NCBI GenBank assembly: GCA_018334855.1
Contig: JAGXLE010000060.1
Location: forward strand, 1-7,693
From: Desulfobacterales bacterium
GTDB taxonomy: Bacteria; Desulfobacterota; Desulfobacteria; Desulfobacterales; Desulfosalsimonadaceae
Reading direction: 5' to 3'
Length of the DNA: 7,693 bases
Positions 1-6,535 of the stretch are shown here, in pieces (the first letter of the stretch is position 1; every line of letters starts with the position of its first letter). Made by a program: the position numbers and the translations under genes. The notes beneath the pieces were generated by a model. It was not told the origin of the DNA, did not search any database, and saw only the letters and a program-made list of their open reading frames with translations.

Positions 1-871
1 CAGCAGGCACGCCCGTGATCTCTTCGACTACCCCGGGCCTGTAATGCTGAACATAGGACGCAAATTCATCAAAACCCCTGGTCCAGTCACGCACAAACTG
101 CTCGTCATAGAGTTCTTCGCTAATAAGAGCATTGCACATGCCAAGGGCCAGGGCCCCGTCTGTTCCGGGTCGTATGGGAATCCACTGCGCATCGGTGAGC
201 TTTACAGTCTCGGTGCGCCTCGGATCGATCACCACCACTTTGGCCCCGCGCTTGTTTGCCTCAATAATCCTGCGCATATCAACCGGCGGCAGGTCTGTTG
301 CCGGGTTGGTACCCCAGACAACGATCAGCTCGGAGTTTTCAATGTCGTTAAACATTTCATTTAAGATCTTGCCGAACGTGACATGCGGCGAAATCATACC
401 ATAGGCCACGTAGCACAGAGCCCCCACGCCCATGGTGTTGGGCGAGCCGAAAGGGAAAAGAACACTGCTGGCAGAAGAGACAAAAACATCTTTGGGCTGG
501 TAAACGTCGCAGTAAGCAAGCTCAAACGTTCCCACTCCTGTGTATATTGCAGTTGCCTCCGCGCCGTAATCTGCCTTGATGGATTTGAACCGCTCTGCGA
601 TGGTGTCAAGGGCCTCATCCCAGGAAATCCGCTCAAATTCGTAGGTTCCCCTGGGCCCTTTGCGCTTCATGGGATAGCGCAGCCTGTTTTCTGAATAAAG
701 AATATCAGGGGTGTGCTCGCCGAGCTTGCATAAAATTCCCATCTCGGAATCATCGTCCGGCCGGACCTTTACTATCCGGCCCTGATCATCGTACTGAGCT
801 ACAATCCAGCACCCCGCACTGCAGATACCGCAGATGCCGCGTTTTTCATCCGGCGCCGGTTTCTCTGCCAT
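1..871 (-). CDS. Molybdopterin oxidoreductase, DMSO reductase superfamily, N-terminal part (3' end outside window)
   Basis: Reading the minus strand from ATG at 871 gives 290 uninterrupted codons running off the left edge. The N-terminus carries a four-cysteine [4Fe-4S] motif, C14-x2-C17-x3-C21-x26-C48, as in formate dehydrogenases and relatives. It is followed by ERISWDEALD (80-89), WGTNPATDLPP (186-196), a VVVIDPRRTET stretch (212-222) and RPGTDGALALGM (234-245), all typical of the bis-MGD molybdenum/tungsten enzyme family. A GSPN motif at 142-145 is followed by Cys153, the likely Mo/W ligand. The next residue is Tyr154, not the His of formate dehydrogenases. There is no twin-arginine signal, so the enzyme is probably cytoplasmic. 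Such enzymes use two-electron redox or related chemistry; the substrate cannot be named. A possible Shine-Dalgarno (GGACGGA) lies 6 bases upstream, at forward positions 878-884. Family is secure; specificity is not. Confidence 0.93.
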   Translation of the reverse strand, partial: MAEKPAPDEKRGICGICSAGCWIVAQYDDQGRIVKVRPDDDSEMGILCKLGEHTPDILYSENRLRYPMKRKGPRGTYEFERISWDEALDTIAERFKSIKADYGAEATAIYTGVGTFELAYCDVYQPKDVFVSSASSVLFPFGSPNTMGVGALCYVAYGMISPHVTFGKILNEMFNDIENSELIVVWGTNPATDLPPVDMRRIIEANKRGAKVVVIDPRRTETVKLTDAQWIPIRPGTDGALALGMCNALISEELYDEQFVRDWTRGFDEFASYVQHYRPGVVEEITGVPA

Positions 872-963
872 AAAAATTCCGTCCAGGTTGTTTAAAAATT
901 TCTAAAAATCCGGCAACGCAACTATTTTTGCAATCCCCGGGCAAACGGCAGTATTTATCATTA

Positions 964-992
964 ATTATAATCGCAATTTCTCAGTTTGCCAC
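964..992 (-). promoter_or_regulatory. Candidate sigma70-type promoter for the molybdopterin oxidoreductase
   Basis: On the minus strand a perfect TATAAT (forward 964-969) lies 17 bases downstream of GTGGCA (forward 987-992), a 4-of-6 match to TTGACA. Transcription would start near 957, giving a leader of about 85 bases. This rests on consensus matching alone in an AT-rich region, where chance matches are common. Confidence 0.3.
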
Positions 993-1039
993 CCGATACA
1001 TGCAATCCTATGCAATGAATTATCTTTGGAAAAATCAAA

Positions 1040-1056
1040 GTGTAACGTTTATACAC
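1040..1056. promoter_or_regulatory. Inverted repeat GTGTA-N7-TACAC, possible operator
   Basis: A 17-bp interrupted palindrome has perfect 5-base arms (1040-1044 and 1052-1056) around a 7-base centre that includes AACGTT. Its size and position between divergent promoters fit a binding site for a dimeric repressor or activator. No regulator gene is in the window, and the match could be chance. Confidence 0.25.
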
Positions 1057-1161
1057 GCCCGCCCCGCAATTGTTCCCAAAGTTCTCTTTGTTTAAAAAAT
1101 GGCTTTTTAGCGGCATTGAAGAAAATTTCAGATGGTTTCCCTCCAAAGCAGACTAGTTTGC

Positions 1162-1190
1162 TTTACCTGCTTTTGATCAACTGGTATAGA
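1162..1190 (+). promoter_or_regulatory. Candidate promoter for the NlpC/P60 lipoprotein gene cluster
   Basis: TTTACC (1162-1167) and TATAGA (1185-1190) are 17 bases apart; each matches the sigma70 consensus at 4 of 6 positions. An alternative -10, TAGAAT (1187-1192), matches at 5 of 6 but sits 19 bases from the same -35. A perfect 8-bp palindrome TTGATCAA (1173-1180) lies between the two boxes and could be an operator. Either -10 would put the start of transcription at or just before the ATG at 1199. Confidence 0.35.
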
Positions 1191-1198
1191 ATCAGGAT

Positions 1199-1681
1199 AT
1201 GAAAAAGACAAATACAAAAGGTATTTCTATTTTTCTTTGCCTGCTCGTATCAGGCTGCGCTGCGGTGCCCCGGCAGGCACCTTATGATTATGCCCTGGGC
1301 GGAAAAATAATTCAGATTGCGGCGCAATACAGGGGGACGCCCTACAAGCCCGGCGGCGCCGGGCCGGAGGGGTTTGACTGTTCGGGGTTTGCGAAATATG
1401 TTTTTAAGAAAGCGGGCATTGAAATTCCCAGGACGGTAAGAGGCCAGTATAAATCCGGCCACAGCGTCTCAGTATCGAATATGAAAAAAGGCCACCTGGT
1501 CTTTTTTTCAACGAAAAAACTCGGGGCAAGTCCTTTTTCCCCCAGCCACGTCGGAATTTATATCGGCGATGAAAAGTTTATCCACGCTCCCTCGAGCGGT
1601 GGCAGGGTACGTTTTGATTCTTTGGATGATAATTATTGGAAAAGCCGCTTTAAGGGGGCAAAGGATCTGACAGGGAGTTGA
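1199..1681 (+). CDS. NlpC/P60-family peptidoglycan hydrolase, lipoprotein
   Basis: The 160-residue product begins with a lysine-rich n-region and a hydrophobic stretch ending in the lipobox LVSGC, so Cys20 should be lipidated after signal peptidase II cleavage. The rest is one NlpC/P60 domain: GTPYKPGGAGPEGFDCSGF (46-64) carries the nucleophile Cys61, SHVGIYIG (116-123) supplies His117, and FIHAPSSGGRV (127-137) supplies the third polar position around His129. These enzymes cleave peptide bonds in cell-wall stem peptides, typically next to D-glutamate/diaminopimelate, in the periplasm. The size fits single-domain Spr/NlpC lipoproteins. A TAG lies in frame at 1187-1189, and ATG 1199 is the first start after it and the one giving a sound signal peptide. 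Its only Shine-Dalgarno-like sequence (AGGA, 1194-1197) is one base from the ATG, unusually close. It is the first gene of a run with the SDR and glucokinase genes. Confidence 0.93.
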   Translation: MKKTNTKGISIFLCLLVSGCAAVPRQAPYDYALGGKIIQIAAQYRGTPYKPGGAGPEGFDCSGFAKYVFKKAGIEIPRTVRGQYKSGHSVSVSNMKKGHLVFFSTKKLGASPFSPSHVGIYIGDEKFIHAPSSGGRVRFDSLDDNYWKSRFKGAKDLTGS

Positions 1682-1733
1682 CACAGCAGCAACAGGACTT
1701 CTTGCTGCTTTCCGAAAATGTTTATCAGCCGGC

Positions 1734-1741
1734 AAAGGAGG
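1734..1741 (+). promoter_or_regulatory. Strong ribosome binding site that decides the SDR start
   Basis: AAAGGAGG lies 5 bases before ATG 1747. The reading frame is open further upstream to a TTG at 1678 that overlaps the previous stop codon. The strong site, together with the SDR fold starting soon after Met 1747, makes ATG 1747 the better start. Confidence 0.85.
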
Positions 1742-1746
1742 CAGGT

Positions 1747-2511
1747 ATGGGCGATTTATGGTTTGGGCTTGAGGACAGAGTTTTCGTGGTAACAGGCGGC
1801 AGCCGGGGTATCGGCCTGGAAATAGCCCGCGAACTTTTAAGACAGAAGGCAAAGGTGGTTATATGCGCCAGAAAGCAGGATGGACTTGAAAGCGCCAAAA
1901 ACGAGCTTCAGGGCGGAGACTCGCTTTTGGCGCTGCAGGCTCATGTGGCAAAAGAAGAAGATGTTAACCGTTTGTTTGACGCCGCAGTTGAAAAGTTCGG
2001 CAGGATTGATGCCCTGGTAAACAACGTGGGAATGAACCTGCCCACGGGCGCGCTTGTTGAAACCGAACTCGGCATGTGGCAAAAAATAATAGACTCCAAC
2101 CTTACAGGCACATATCTTTGTTGCCGCAGGGCGGGAAAGATAATGCGGGAGCAGAAAACAGGCAGGATAGTAAGCGTTACCTCCACTGCCGCTCACAGGG
2201 CTTCTCCTGGTATGAACATATACGGTATTGCCAAGGCGGGCACAGAGATGATGACAAAAAATCTGGCTTCCGAGCTGGCACCCGACAATATCTGTGTAAA
2301 TGCAGTTGCTCCGACAATGGTTAAGACCGGATTCAGCGAGCCCTTCTGGTCCAACAGCGAGATTTATGACATGGTAGTTAAAAACATTCCCCTGGGCAGG
2401 ATCGCCGAGCCTGAAGACGTGGTAAAGGTGGTCCTTTTTCTTGCCTCTGACGGGGCCTCATTTATCACCGGGCAGACAATCGTGGTGGACGGAGGTTCAG
2501 CGGTGATATGA
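1747..2511 (+). CDS. Short-chain dehydrogenase/reductase (SDR), classical FabG-like type
   Basis: The 254-residue product has the classical SDR signature in order: the nucleotide-binding TGGSRGIG (16-23), NNVG (92-95, a variant of NNAG), Asn118 in DSNLTGTY, and the catalytic triad Ser146, Tyr159 and Lys163 (YGIAK). The C-terminal part has NAVAPTMVKT (185-194) and a typical end, FLASDGASFITGQTIVVDGG (231-250). Length and motifs match 3-oxoacyl-ACP reductase-like oxidoreductases that use NAD(P)H in the cytoplasm. The Arg in TGGSRGIG hints at NADP(H) but is not decisive. The substrate cannot be read from sequence: hydroxyacyl or ketoacyl thioesters, sugars (such as gluconate) and other alcohols are all possible. 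It starts 65 bases after the lipoprotein gene and is followed 121 bases later by glucokinase, with no evident terminator in either gap. Confidence 0.92.
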   Translation: MGDLWFGLEDRVFVVTGGSRGIGLEIARELLRQKAKVVICARKQDGLESAKNELQGGDSLLALQAHVAKEEDVNRLFDAAVEKFGRIDALVNNVGMNLPTGALVETELGMWQKIIDSNLTGTYLCCRRAGKIMREQKTGRIVSVTSTAAHRASPGMNIYGIAKAGTEMMTKNLASELAPDNICVNAVAPTMVKTGFSEPFWSNSEIYDMVVKNIPLGRIAEPEDVVKVVLFLASDGASFITGQTIVVDGGSAVI

Positions 2512-2632
2512 AAGGGATTTAAGCCGTAAAGAATAACTGATGAAGCAGTTTTCTTGCCGGATGAAGGGCGTTTTTCCCGATTTCTTCAAAACAGATTCGG
2601 CCCTTGGTTAAGGAAGCCTTGCGGGAGACCTG

Positions 2633-3655
2633 ATGACAATCATCAGCGGAAAAGACATAACTGTTCTGGCGGGAGATATAGGCGGGACCAAGACAGAGCT
2701 GGCCCTATATTCATCCCGAAGCGGACTGCGCCGGCCCCTGTCAAAAAAAACTTTCCCGAGCAAGGATTATCCGGGCCTTGAAGCAATTATACGAAAATTT
2801 CTATCACATCACAAAATCCGTATTGACCGGGCGGCCTTCGGCGTTGCCGGGCCGGTTTCAGGCGGACGGGCGCAAATCACCAATCTGCCCTGGGTTATGG
2901 AAGAAGCCGCACTTGCCGAAACCCTCGGGGTTCAATCCGTCTTCCTGCTAAATGACATAACGGCTTTTGCAAACGCCATTGCCGTGCTTGGTGAAAACGA
3001 CCTGCACGTAGTCAACGAGAAAATCCCGGCGGCAGGAGGGACCATGGCAGTTGTGGCGCCGGGCACAGGCCTTGGAGAGGCATTTCTTGTTTGGGACGGA
3101 ACCGGCTACCGGGCTTTTGCCTCTGAAGGCGGGCATGCCGATTTTGCACCCGCAGGCCCGGAGCAATCCGACCTGCTCGAATACCTGGCCGGCCGTTTCG
3201 GCCATGTCAGCTATGAGCGCGTCTGTTCCGGCATAGGCCTGATCAATATTTACGAATATTTCAAACATATCGGGCACACGGATAATCCGGATTGCCCGGC
3301 CGGACAAATTCCCGCCGGACAGGATGCGGTGCCCCATATTATCAGGAGCGCATTGGACAAAAACCGGCCGTGCGAACTTTGCCGGAAAACCCTTGAGGTG
3401 CTTGTCTCTGTTCTGGGGGCTGAGGCCGGAAACATGGCGCTAAAGACCATGGCCACCGGCGGCGTCTATCTTGGCGGAGGGATACCGCCCCGCATTTTGT
3501 CACTACTGGAAACCGGGAGCTTTTTGAACGCTTTTGTGAGCAAGGGCCGGATGACGGAACTTATGAAAAAAATACCGGTTTACGTGATTTTGCACTCCGA
3601 GGCGGCGCTGCTGGGTGCTGCGCACCACGCAATGACAACCCCCTGGACAGAATAG
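2633..3655 (+). CDS. glk: Glucokinase
   Basis: The 340-residue protein matches the bacterial glucokinase family (hexokinase/actin-like ATPase fold), slightly longer than the 321 residues of E. coli Glk. It has the phosphate-binding GDIGGTKTELAL (14-25), FGVAGPV (69-75), TNLPW (83-87), LLNDITAFANAI (105-116) with the likely catalytic Asp108, APGTGLGEA (142-150), SEGGHADFAP (164-173) with sugar-binding Glu165 and His168, YERVCSG with Glu196, and GGVYLGGGIPPRI (276-288). A CELC pair at 247-250 corresponds to a CxxC also present in the E. coli enzyme. It phosphorylates glucose with ATP to glucose 6-phosphate in the cytoplasm. GGGAG at 2623-2627 lies 5 bases before ATG 2633 and supports this start. 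No sugar-transport or glycolytic gene is adjacent, so it seems to be carried on a mixed-function transcript. Confidence 0.95.
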   Translation: MTIISGKDITVLAGDIGGTKTELALYSSRSGLRRPLSKKTFPSKDYPGLEAIIRKFLSHHKIRIDRAAFGVAGPVSGGRAQITNLPWVMEEAALAETLGVQSVFLLNDITAFANAIAVLGENDLHVVNEKIPAAGGTMAVVAPGTGLGEAFLVWDGTGYRAFASEGGHADFAPAGPEQSDLLEYLAGRFGHVSYERVCSGIGLINIYEYFKHIGHTDNPDCPAGQIPAGQDAVPHIIRSALDKNRPCELCRKTLEVLVSVLGAEAGNMALKTMATGGVYLGGGIPPRILSLLETGSFLNAFVSKGRMTELMKKIPVYVILHSEAALLGAAHHAMTTPWTE

Positions 3656-3748
3656 CAAACAACAGCCGGCCTCCCTTTTGTTCCGGAAACATCCCCCCAA
3701 TGGCTCATTGATATGAAGGCAAATAAAATAAAATCTTAAAAGTTTATT

Positions 3749-3779
3749 GCAGCACAAAGGTCTTTCTGGTATTTGCTGC
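3749..3779. repeat. Inverted repeat GCAGCA / TGCTGC with 19-base spacer
   Basis: Perfect 6-base arms lie at 3749-3754 and 3774-3779. The spacer contains a further small inverted repeat, AAAG-GT-CTTT. No T-run follows, so it does not look like an intrinsic terminator. It may be an mRNA structure, a binding site or chance. Confidence 0.3.
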
Positions 3780-3860
3780 TCAGTATATAGCCTGCTGGAC
3801 AATAAAGGTAATTTTAAAGTTCAATTTTTTAACGTCAATACAGTTTTTTTTCTGATAAGA

Positions 3861-3871
3861 CGGTTTAACCG
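3861..3871. promoter_or_regulatory. Short palindrome CGGTT-T-AACCG upstream of the promoter, possible operator
   Basis: Five-base perfect arms flank a single central T and end 16 bases before the -35 box of the acyl-CoA dehydrogenase promoter. That position would suit an activator or repressor responding to acyl-CoA. It is short, and no regulator is encoded nearby. Confidence 0.25.
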
Positions 3872-3887
3872 GCCTGAATTCAAGAAC

Positions 3888-3916
3888 TTTAGATTAACAG
3901 AATATAATAATATAAT
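3888..3916 (+). promoter_or_regulatory. Promoter for the acyl-CoA dehydrogenase gene
   Basis: TTTAGA (3888-3893, 4 of 6 to TTGACA) is followed after 17 bases by a perfect TATAAT (3911-3916). Transcription would begin near 3923, leaving a leader of about 34 bases that contains the Shine-Dalgarno. A second perfect TATAAT at 3903-3908 could be used with a weaker -35 near 3879. Confidence 0.55.
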
Positions 3917-3918
3917 AA
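3903..3918 (+). repeat. Tandem 8-bp repeat duplicating the -10 box
   Basis: The octamer TATAATAA occurs twice with no gap (3903-3910 and 3911-3918), giving two perfect -10 hexamers offset by 8 bp. Such short tandem repeats can arise or change by replication slippage. Confidence 0.8.
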
Positions 3919-3956
3919 CTTAAACATCTTATTTTGAATAAAAGGAGAAAAAGTAG

Positions 3957-5768
3957 ATGGCACAGCAAATTGCAGATCGGCGGGATGTGGATTTTGTTCT
4001 CCACGAGCAGTTCAAGGTGGGCGATTTCAGCAAGCATGAAAAATATGCAGAGTTTAACAAAAAGACGATAGACCTTATCATATCCGAAGCCAGAAATCTT
4101 GCGGTCAAGGTTATCCTGCCCACCAGAAAAGAAGGCGATGAGCAGGGATGCACTTTTGAATCGGGCACGGTCAAGGTCCCCGAATCCTTCCACCAGGCTT
4201 TCAAGCTTTTCAGGGAAGGCGAATGGCTTGCCATGCCTGAAGACCCCGAATACGGCGGTCAGGGATTACCGTATACGATCGCCATGGCTGCCTCGGAATA
4301 TTTCAACGGGGCAAACTATGCTTTTATGATGTATGCAGGCCTGACACACGGGGCCGGCAACCTGATTTACACGTTCGGGACGGAAAAGCAGAAAGAGCTG
4401 TTTCTGAAAAAAATGTATACCGGCCAATGGGGCGGTACAATGCTTCTTACCGAGCCCAATGCAGGCTCTGACGTGGGCGCCCTGGAAACAACGGCGGTCC
4501 CCAACGGCGACGGCACCTATTCCATCTCCGGACAAAAGATTTTTATTTCGAGCGGCGAGCATGATCTTTGCGAAAATATCGTGCATCCTGTGCTTGCCAG
4601 AATAGAAGGCGCACCTGCCGGCACCAAGGGAATTTCGCTGTTTCTGGTGCCAAAGTACCGGGTAAATGACGACGGAAGCCTCGGAGAGTTCAATGATGTG
4701 GTATGCGCTGGGATTGAAGAAAAAATGGGTATTCACGGAAACGCAACCAGTGTATTGAACCTTGGCGAAAAAGGCAACTGCATAGGAACCCTGCTGGGCG
4801 AGGAAAACAAGGGAATGCGGGCCATGTTCCAGATGATGAACGGGGCGCGCCTTGACGTCGGACTTCAGGGATTTTCATGTGCAACCACCTCCTATATTGA
4901 AGCGGTCAATTATGCAAAAGAGCGCATCCAGGGACGACATATTACAAAAATGGGCGACAAGGAAGCTCCGGGTGTCCCGATTATCCAGCACCCGGATGTC
5001 CGGCGCATGCTGCTTACCATGAAAGCATATGTCGAAGGCATCAGAAGCCTTCTCTACTATGTAGCCTATTGCGAGGACCAGACTATTCTTTCCGATTCCG
5101 AGCAGGACAAGGAAAAATACCAAAATCTTGTTGAACTGCTTATTCCCATAACCAAAGGATATGTAACTGACCGGGCCTTTGATATGTGCAGCTTCGGCAT
5201 GCAGATTTTCGGCGGCTACGGCTATACAAAGGACTATCCCCAGGAGCAGCTTCTGCGGGACTGCAAAATCACCCAGATTTATGAGGGCACCAACGGCATC
5301 CAGGCAATGGATCTTCTCGGGCGAAAGCTTGGAATGAAAAAAGGCCAGCTGGTCATGGACATAATGGAGGAAATCTCAAAAACTGTAAAACAGGCAAAAG
5401 ACACGGAAGGCCTTGAAGAGCATGCCGCAAGAGTTGAAGAGGCTCTTAACAAGATGGGCGAAGTTGCCATGCATCTTGGCAAAACCGCCATGTCGGAAAA
5501 GATCGTGGAGGCGTTTCTTTATGCTTATCCGCTCATGGAGGTATTCGGCGACGTGATGCTGTCATGGATGCTGCTGTGGCGGTCCGTACTTGCCAAACAG
5601 GCGCTGCCCAAGGCCAAGAAAAAAGACATTGCCTTCTATGAAGGCCAGGTCAAGACCATGGAGTTTTTTGTCTACACCGTTCTGCCGACAACACTGGGGA
5701 AAATGAATGCGATCCTTACGACCAATGCTTCGGCCGTGGAAATCGATGAAGCCTCCTTTATAGGATAA
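3957..5768 (+). CDS. Acyl-CoA dehydrogenase with extra C-terminal domain (DmdC-like, ~600 aa)
   Basis: The 603-residue FAD enzyme oxidises an acyl-CoA to the 2,3-enoyl-CoA in the cytoplasm, passing electrons to electron-transfer flavoprotein. It has an N-terminal helical domain, the middle beta domain with LLTEPNAGSDVG (163-174), and the C-terminal helical domain with FGGYGYTKDYPQEQLLRD (418-435) and IYEGTNGIQ (441-449). Glu443 is the expected catalytic base. The region from about 470 to 595 corresponds to the additional C-terminal domain of the ~600-residue subfamily that includes 3-methylmercaptopropionyl-CoA dehydrogenase DmdC. That subfamily is common in Desulfobacterota, and its members also act on fatty-acyl or aryl-alkyl CoAs, so the substrate stays open. 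AAAGGAG (3941-3947) lies 9 bases before ATG 3957. It has its own promoter and heads a probable transcript with the two membrane-protein genes downstream. No ETF or thiolase gene is in the window. Confidence 0.95.
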   Translation: MAQQIADRRDVDFVLHEQFKVGDFSKHEKYAEFNKKTIDLIISEARNLAVKVILPTRKEGDEQGCTFESGTVKVPESFHQAFKLFREGEWLAMPEDPEYGGQGLPYTIAMAASEYFNGANYAFMMYAGLTHGAGNLIYTFGTEKQKELFLKKMYTGQWGGTMLLTEPNAGSDVGALETTAVPNGDGTYSISGQKIFISSGEHDLCENIVHPVLARIEGAPAGTKGISLFLVPKYRVNDDGSLGEFNDVVCAGIEEKMGIHGNATSVLNLGEKGNCIGTLLGEENKGMRAMFQMMNGARLDVGLQGFSCATTSYIEAVNYAKERIQGRHITKMGDKEAPGVPIIQHPDVRRMLLTMKAYVEGIRSLLYYVAYCEDQTILSDSEQDKEKYQNLVELLIPITKGYVTDRAFDMCSFGMQIFGGYGYTKDYPQEQLLRDCKITQIYEGTNGIQAMDLLGRKLGMKKGQLVMDIMEEISKTVKQAKDTEGLEEHAARVEEALNKMGEVAMHLGKTAMSEKIVEAFLYAYPLMEVFGDVMLSWMLLWRSVLAKQALPKAKKKDIAFYEGQVKTMEFFVYTVLPTTLGKMNAILTTNASAVEIDEASFIG

Positions 5769-5786
5769 TGTACGGACTGCCGGGTT

Positions 5787-6449
5787 ATGCGGGAAAAGAA
5801 GAATATTTACATAGCGCCATCCGAATCGGCAATCCCCGTGGTAATACGCTTTGCAGCCTACACGCTTGCAATATTTATTATAACAGCCTCGCTTACTCCC
5901 CTGGCTGAGTATAAGGATATTTATTTCATATTTACTGAACACGGGCCTGTAGAATGGCTGCAGCTCGGCCTGCTTGTGGCTGCAAGCGTATTATTTTTTT
6001 CAGGGTTTTTCAGCCTTCCCGCATTCAGGGAATTATTTCTGATTTTGGCTTCTGTTTCCTCCTTTGCCGCTATGCGGGAGCTGGATTCAGTGCTGGACAA
6101 GGCAATTCCCTGGATAGGCTGGAAAGTAGCGTTTGCACTCCTTTTGTTTGCAGCGGCTCTGGCCTGGAAAAAAAAGGATAAAGTCAAGCGCCAGCTCGGG
6201 CATTACCTTTCTTCACCTGCATTTGTCGTATTGTGGGCAGGCTTTATAGTGGCCGTGCCGATCGCCCAGCTACTTGGACACGCCGCATTTTTGGAATCAT
6301 TGATGGGCGAGAACTATATGAGAGCCTACAAACGCGTAATCGAGGAAAGCGGAGAACTACTGGGCTACCTGCTGCTCCTGGAAGGAAGTATAGAATCACT
6401 GGTGTTGATTAAAAAGCTACAGATTCGCAAACTGCCGGCAGAAGAATAA
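5787..6449 (+). CDS. Unrecognised integral membrane protein, about six helices
   Basis: I do not recognise this 220-residue protein. Hydrophobic stretches at about 18-40, 57-77, 80-96, 109-127, 143-164 and 188-208 predict six membrane helices. The basic loop KKKDKVKR (128-135) and the lysine-rich ends place both termini in the cytoplasm by the positive-inside rule. The three outer loops then carry acidic or mixed-charge motifs: EHGPVEW (51-57), RELDSVLDK (97-105) and RVIEESGE (183-190). Glu199 and Glu203 lie within the last helix. The gene starts 18 bases after the acyl-CoA dehydrogenase stop. It has no clear Shine-Dalgarno, which suggests translation coupled to that gene. No in-frame start exists between the previous stop and ATG 5787. 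Codon pattern and hydrophobic profile support a real gene; the function is unknown. Confidence 0.82.
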   Translation: MREKKNIYIAPSESAIPVVIRFAAYTLAIFIITASLTPLAEYKDIYFIFTEHGPVEWLQLGLLVAASVLFFSGFFSLPAFRELFLILASVSSFAAMRELDSVLDKAIPWIGWKVAFALLLFAAALAWKKKDKVKRQLGHYLSSPAFVVLWAGFIVAVPIAQLLGHAAFLESLMGENYMRAYKRVIEESGELLGYLLLLEGSIESLVLIKKLQIRKLPAEE

Positions 6450-6535
6450 GTTGATAATCACCAGCCGTCGGAAGCCAGATACGGCCCGAAATGAAAAAGT
6501 GGCTGAAAAATTTGAAATAACAGGGGAGCCGGAAT

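Larger units (their letters stand above)
872..1198. other. Divergent intergenic region with candidate promoters for both flanks
   Basis: This 327-bp AT-rich stretch lies between two divergently transcribed genes. I see no convincing gene in it; a minus-strand frame at 961-1146 opens only with TTG and shows no recognisable protein. It holds a candidate minus-strand promoter, a candidate plus-strand promoter, an inverted repeat at 1040-1056, and a 7-base direct repeat ATGCAAT at 1000-1006 and 1010-1016. That repeat has a spacing of exactly 10 bp, one helical turn. No hairpin followed by a T-run was found. Confidence 0.6.
3656..3956. other. AT-rich intergenic region upstream of the acyl-CoA dehydrogenase
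   Basis: These 301 bases contain no supportable gene. They contain several A/T runs, a long-looped inverted repeat (3749-3779), a short palindrome (3861-3871), a tandem repeat and a promoter, listed separately. No classical hairpin plus T-run follows the glucokinase stop, so termination of the upstream transcript is not evident. A second weak promoter-like pair, TTGATA (3708-3713) and TAAAAT (3729-3734), has only 15 bases between its boxes. Confidence 0.6.

Noticed and set aside
44..364. Plus-strand frame opposite the molybdopterin oxidoreductase
   Set aside because: The minus strand encodes an uninterrupted, motif-rich protein here, so the plus-strand frame is a shadow.
961..1146. Minus-strand 61-codon frame in the divergent intergenic region
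   Set aside because: It opens with TTG without a convincing ribosome binding site, has no recognisable domain and overlaps the likely promoters.
1678..1746. N-terminal extension of the SDR from TTG 1678, overlapping the lipoprotein stop
   Set aside because: The 23 extra residues do not belong to the SDR fold, and a strong AAAGGAGG sits 5 bases before ATG 1747.
2512..2632. Possible terminator between the SDR and glucokinase genes (GGGCG/TTTTTCCC-like sequence near 2567-2579)
   Set aside because: The stem is at most three to four pairs and has no proper loop and trailing T-run.
4266..4736. Minus-strand 156-codon frame opposite the acyl-CoA dehydrogenase
   Set aside because: It is fully embedded antisense to a well-conserved coding region and has no recognisable motif.
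5768..5905. Short frame starting with ATG that overlaps the acyl-CoA dehydrogenase stop (TAATG)
   Set aside because: It is only about 45 codons, lies out of frame inside the membrane-protein gene, and its product shows no domain or membrane-protein character.
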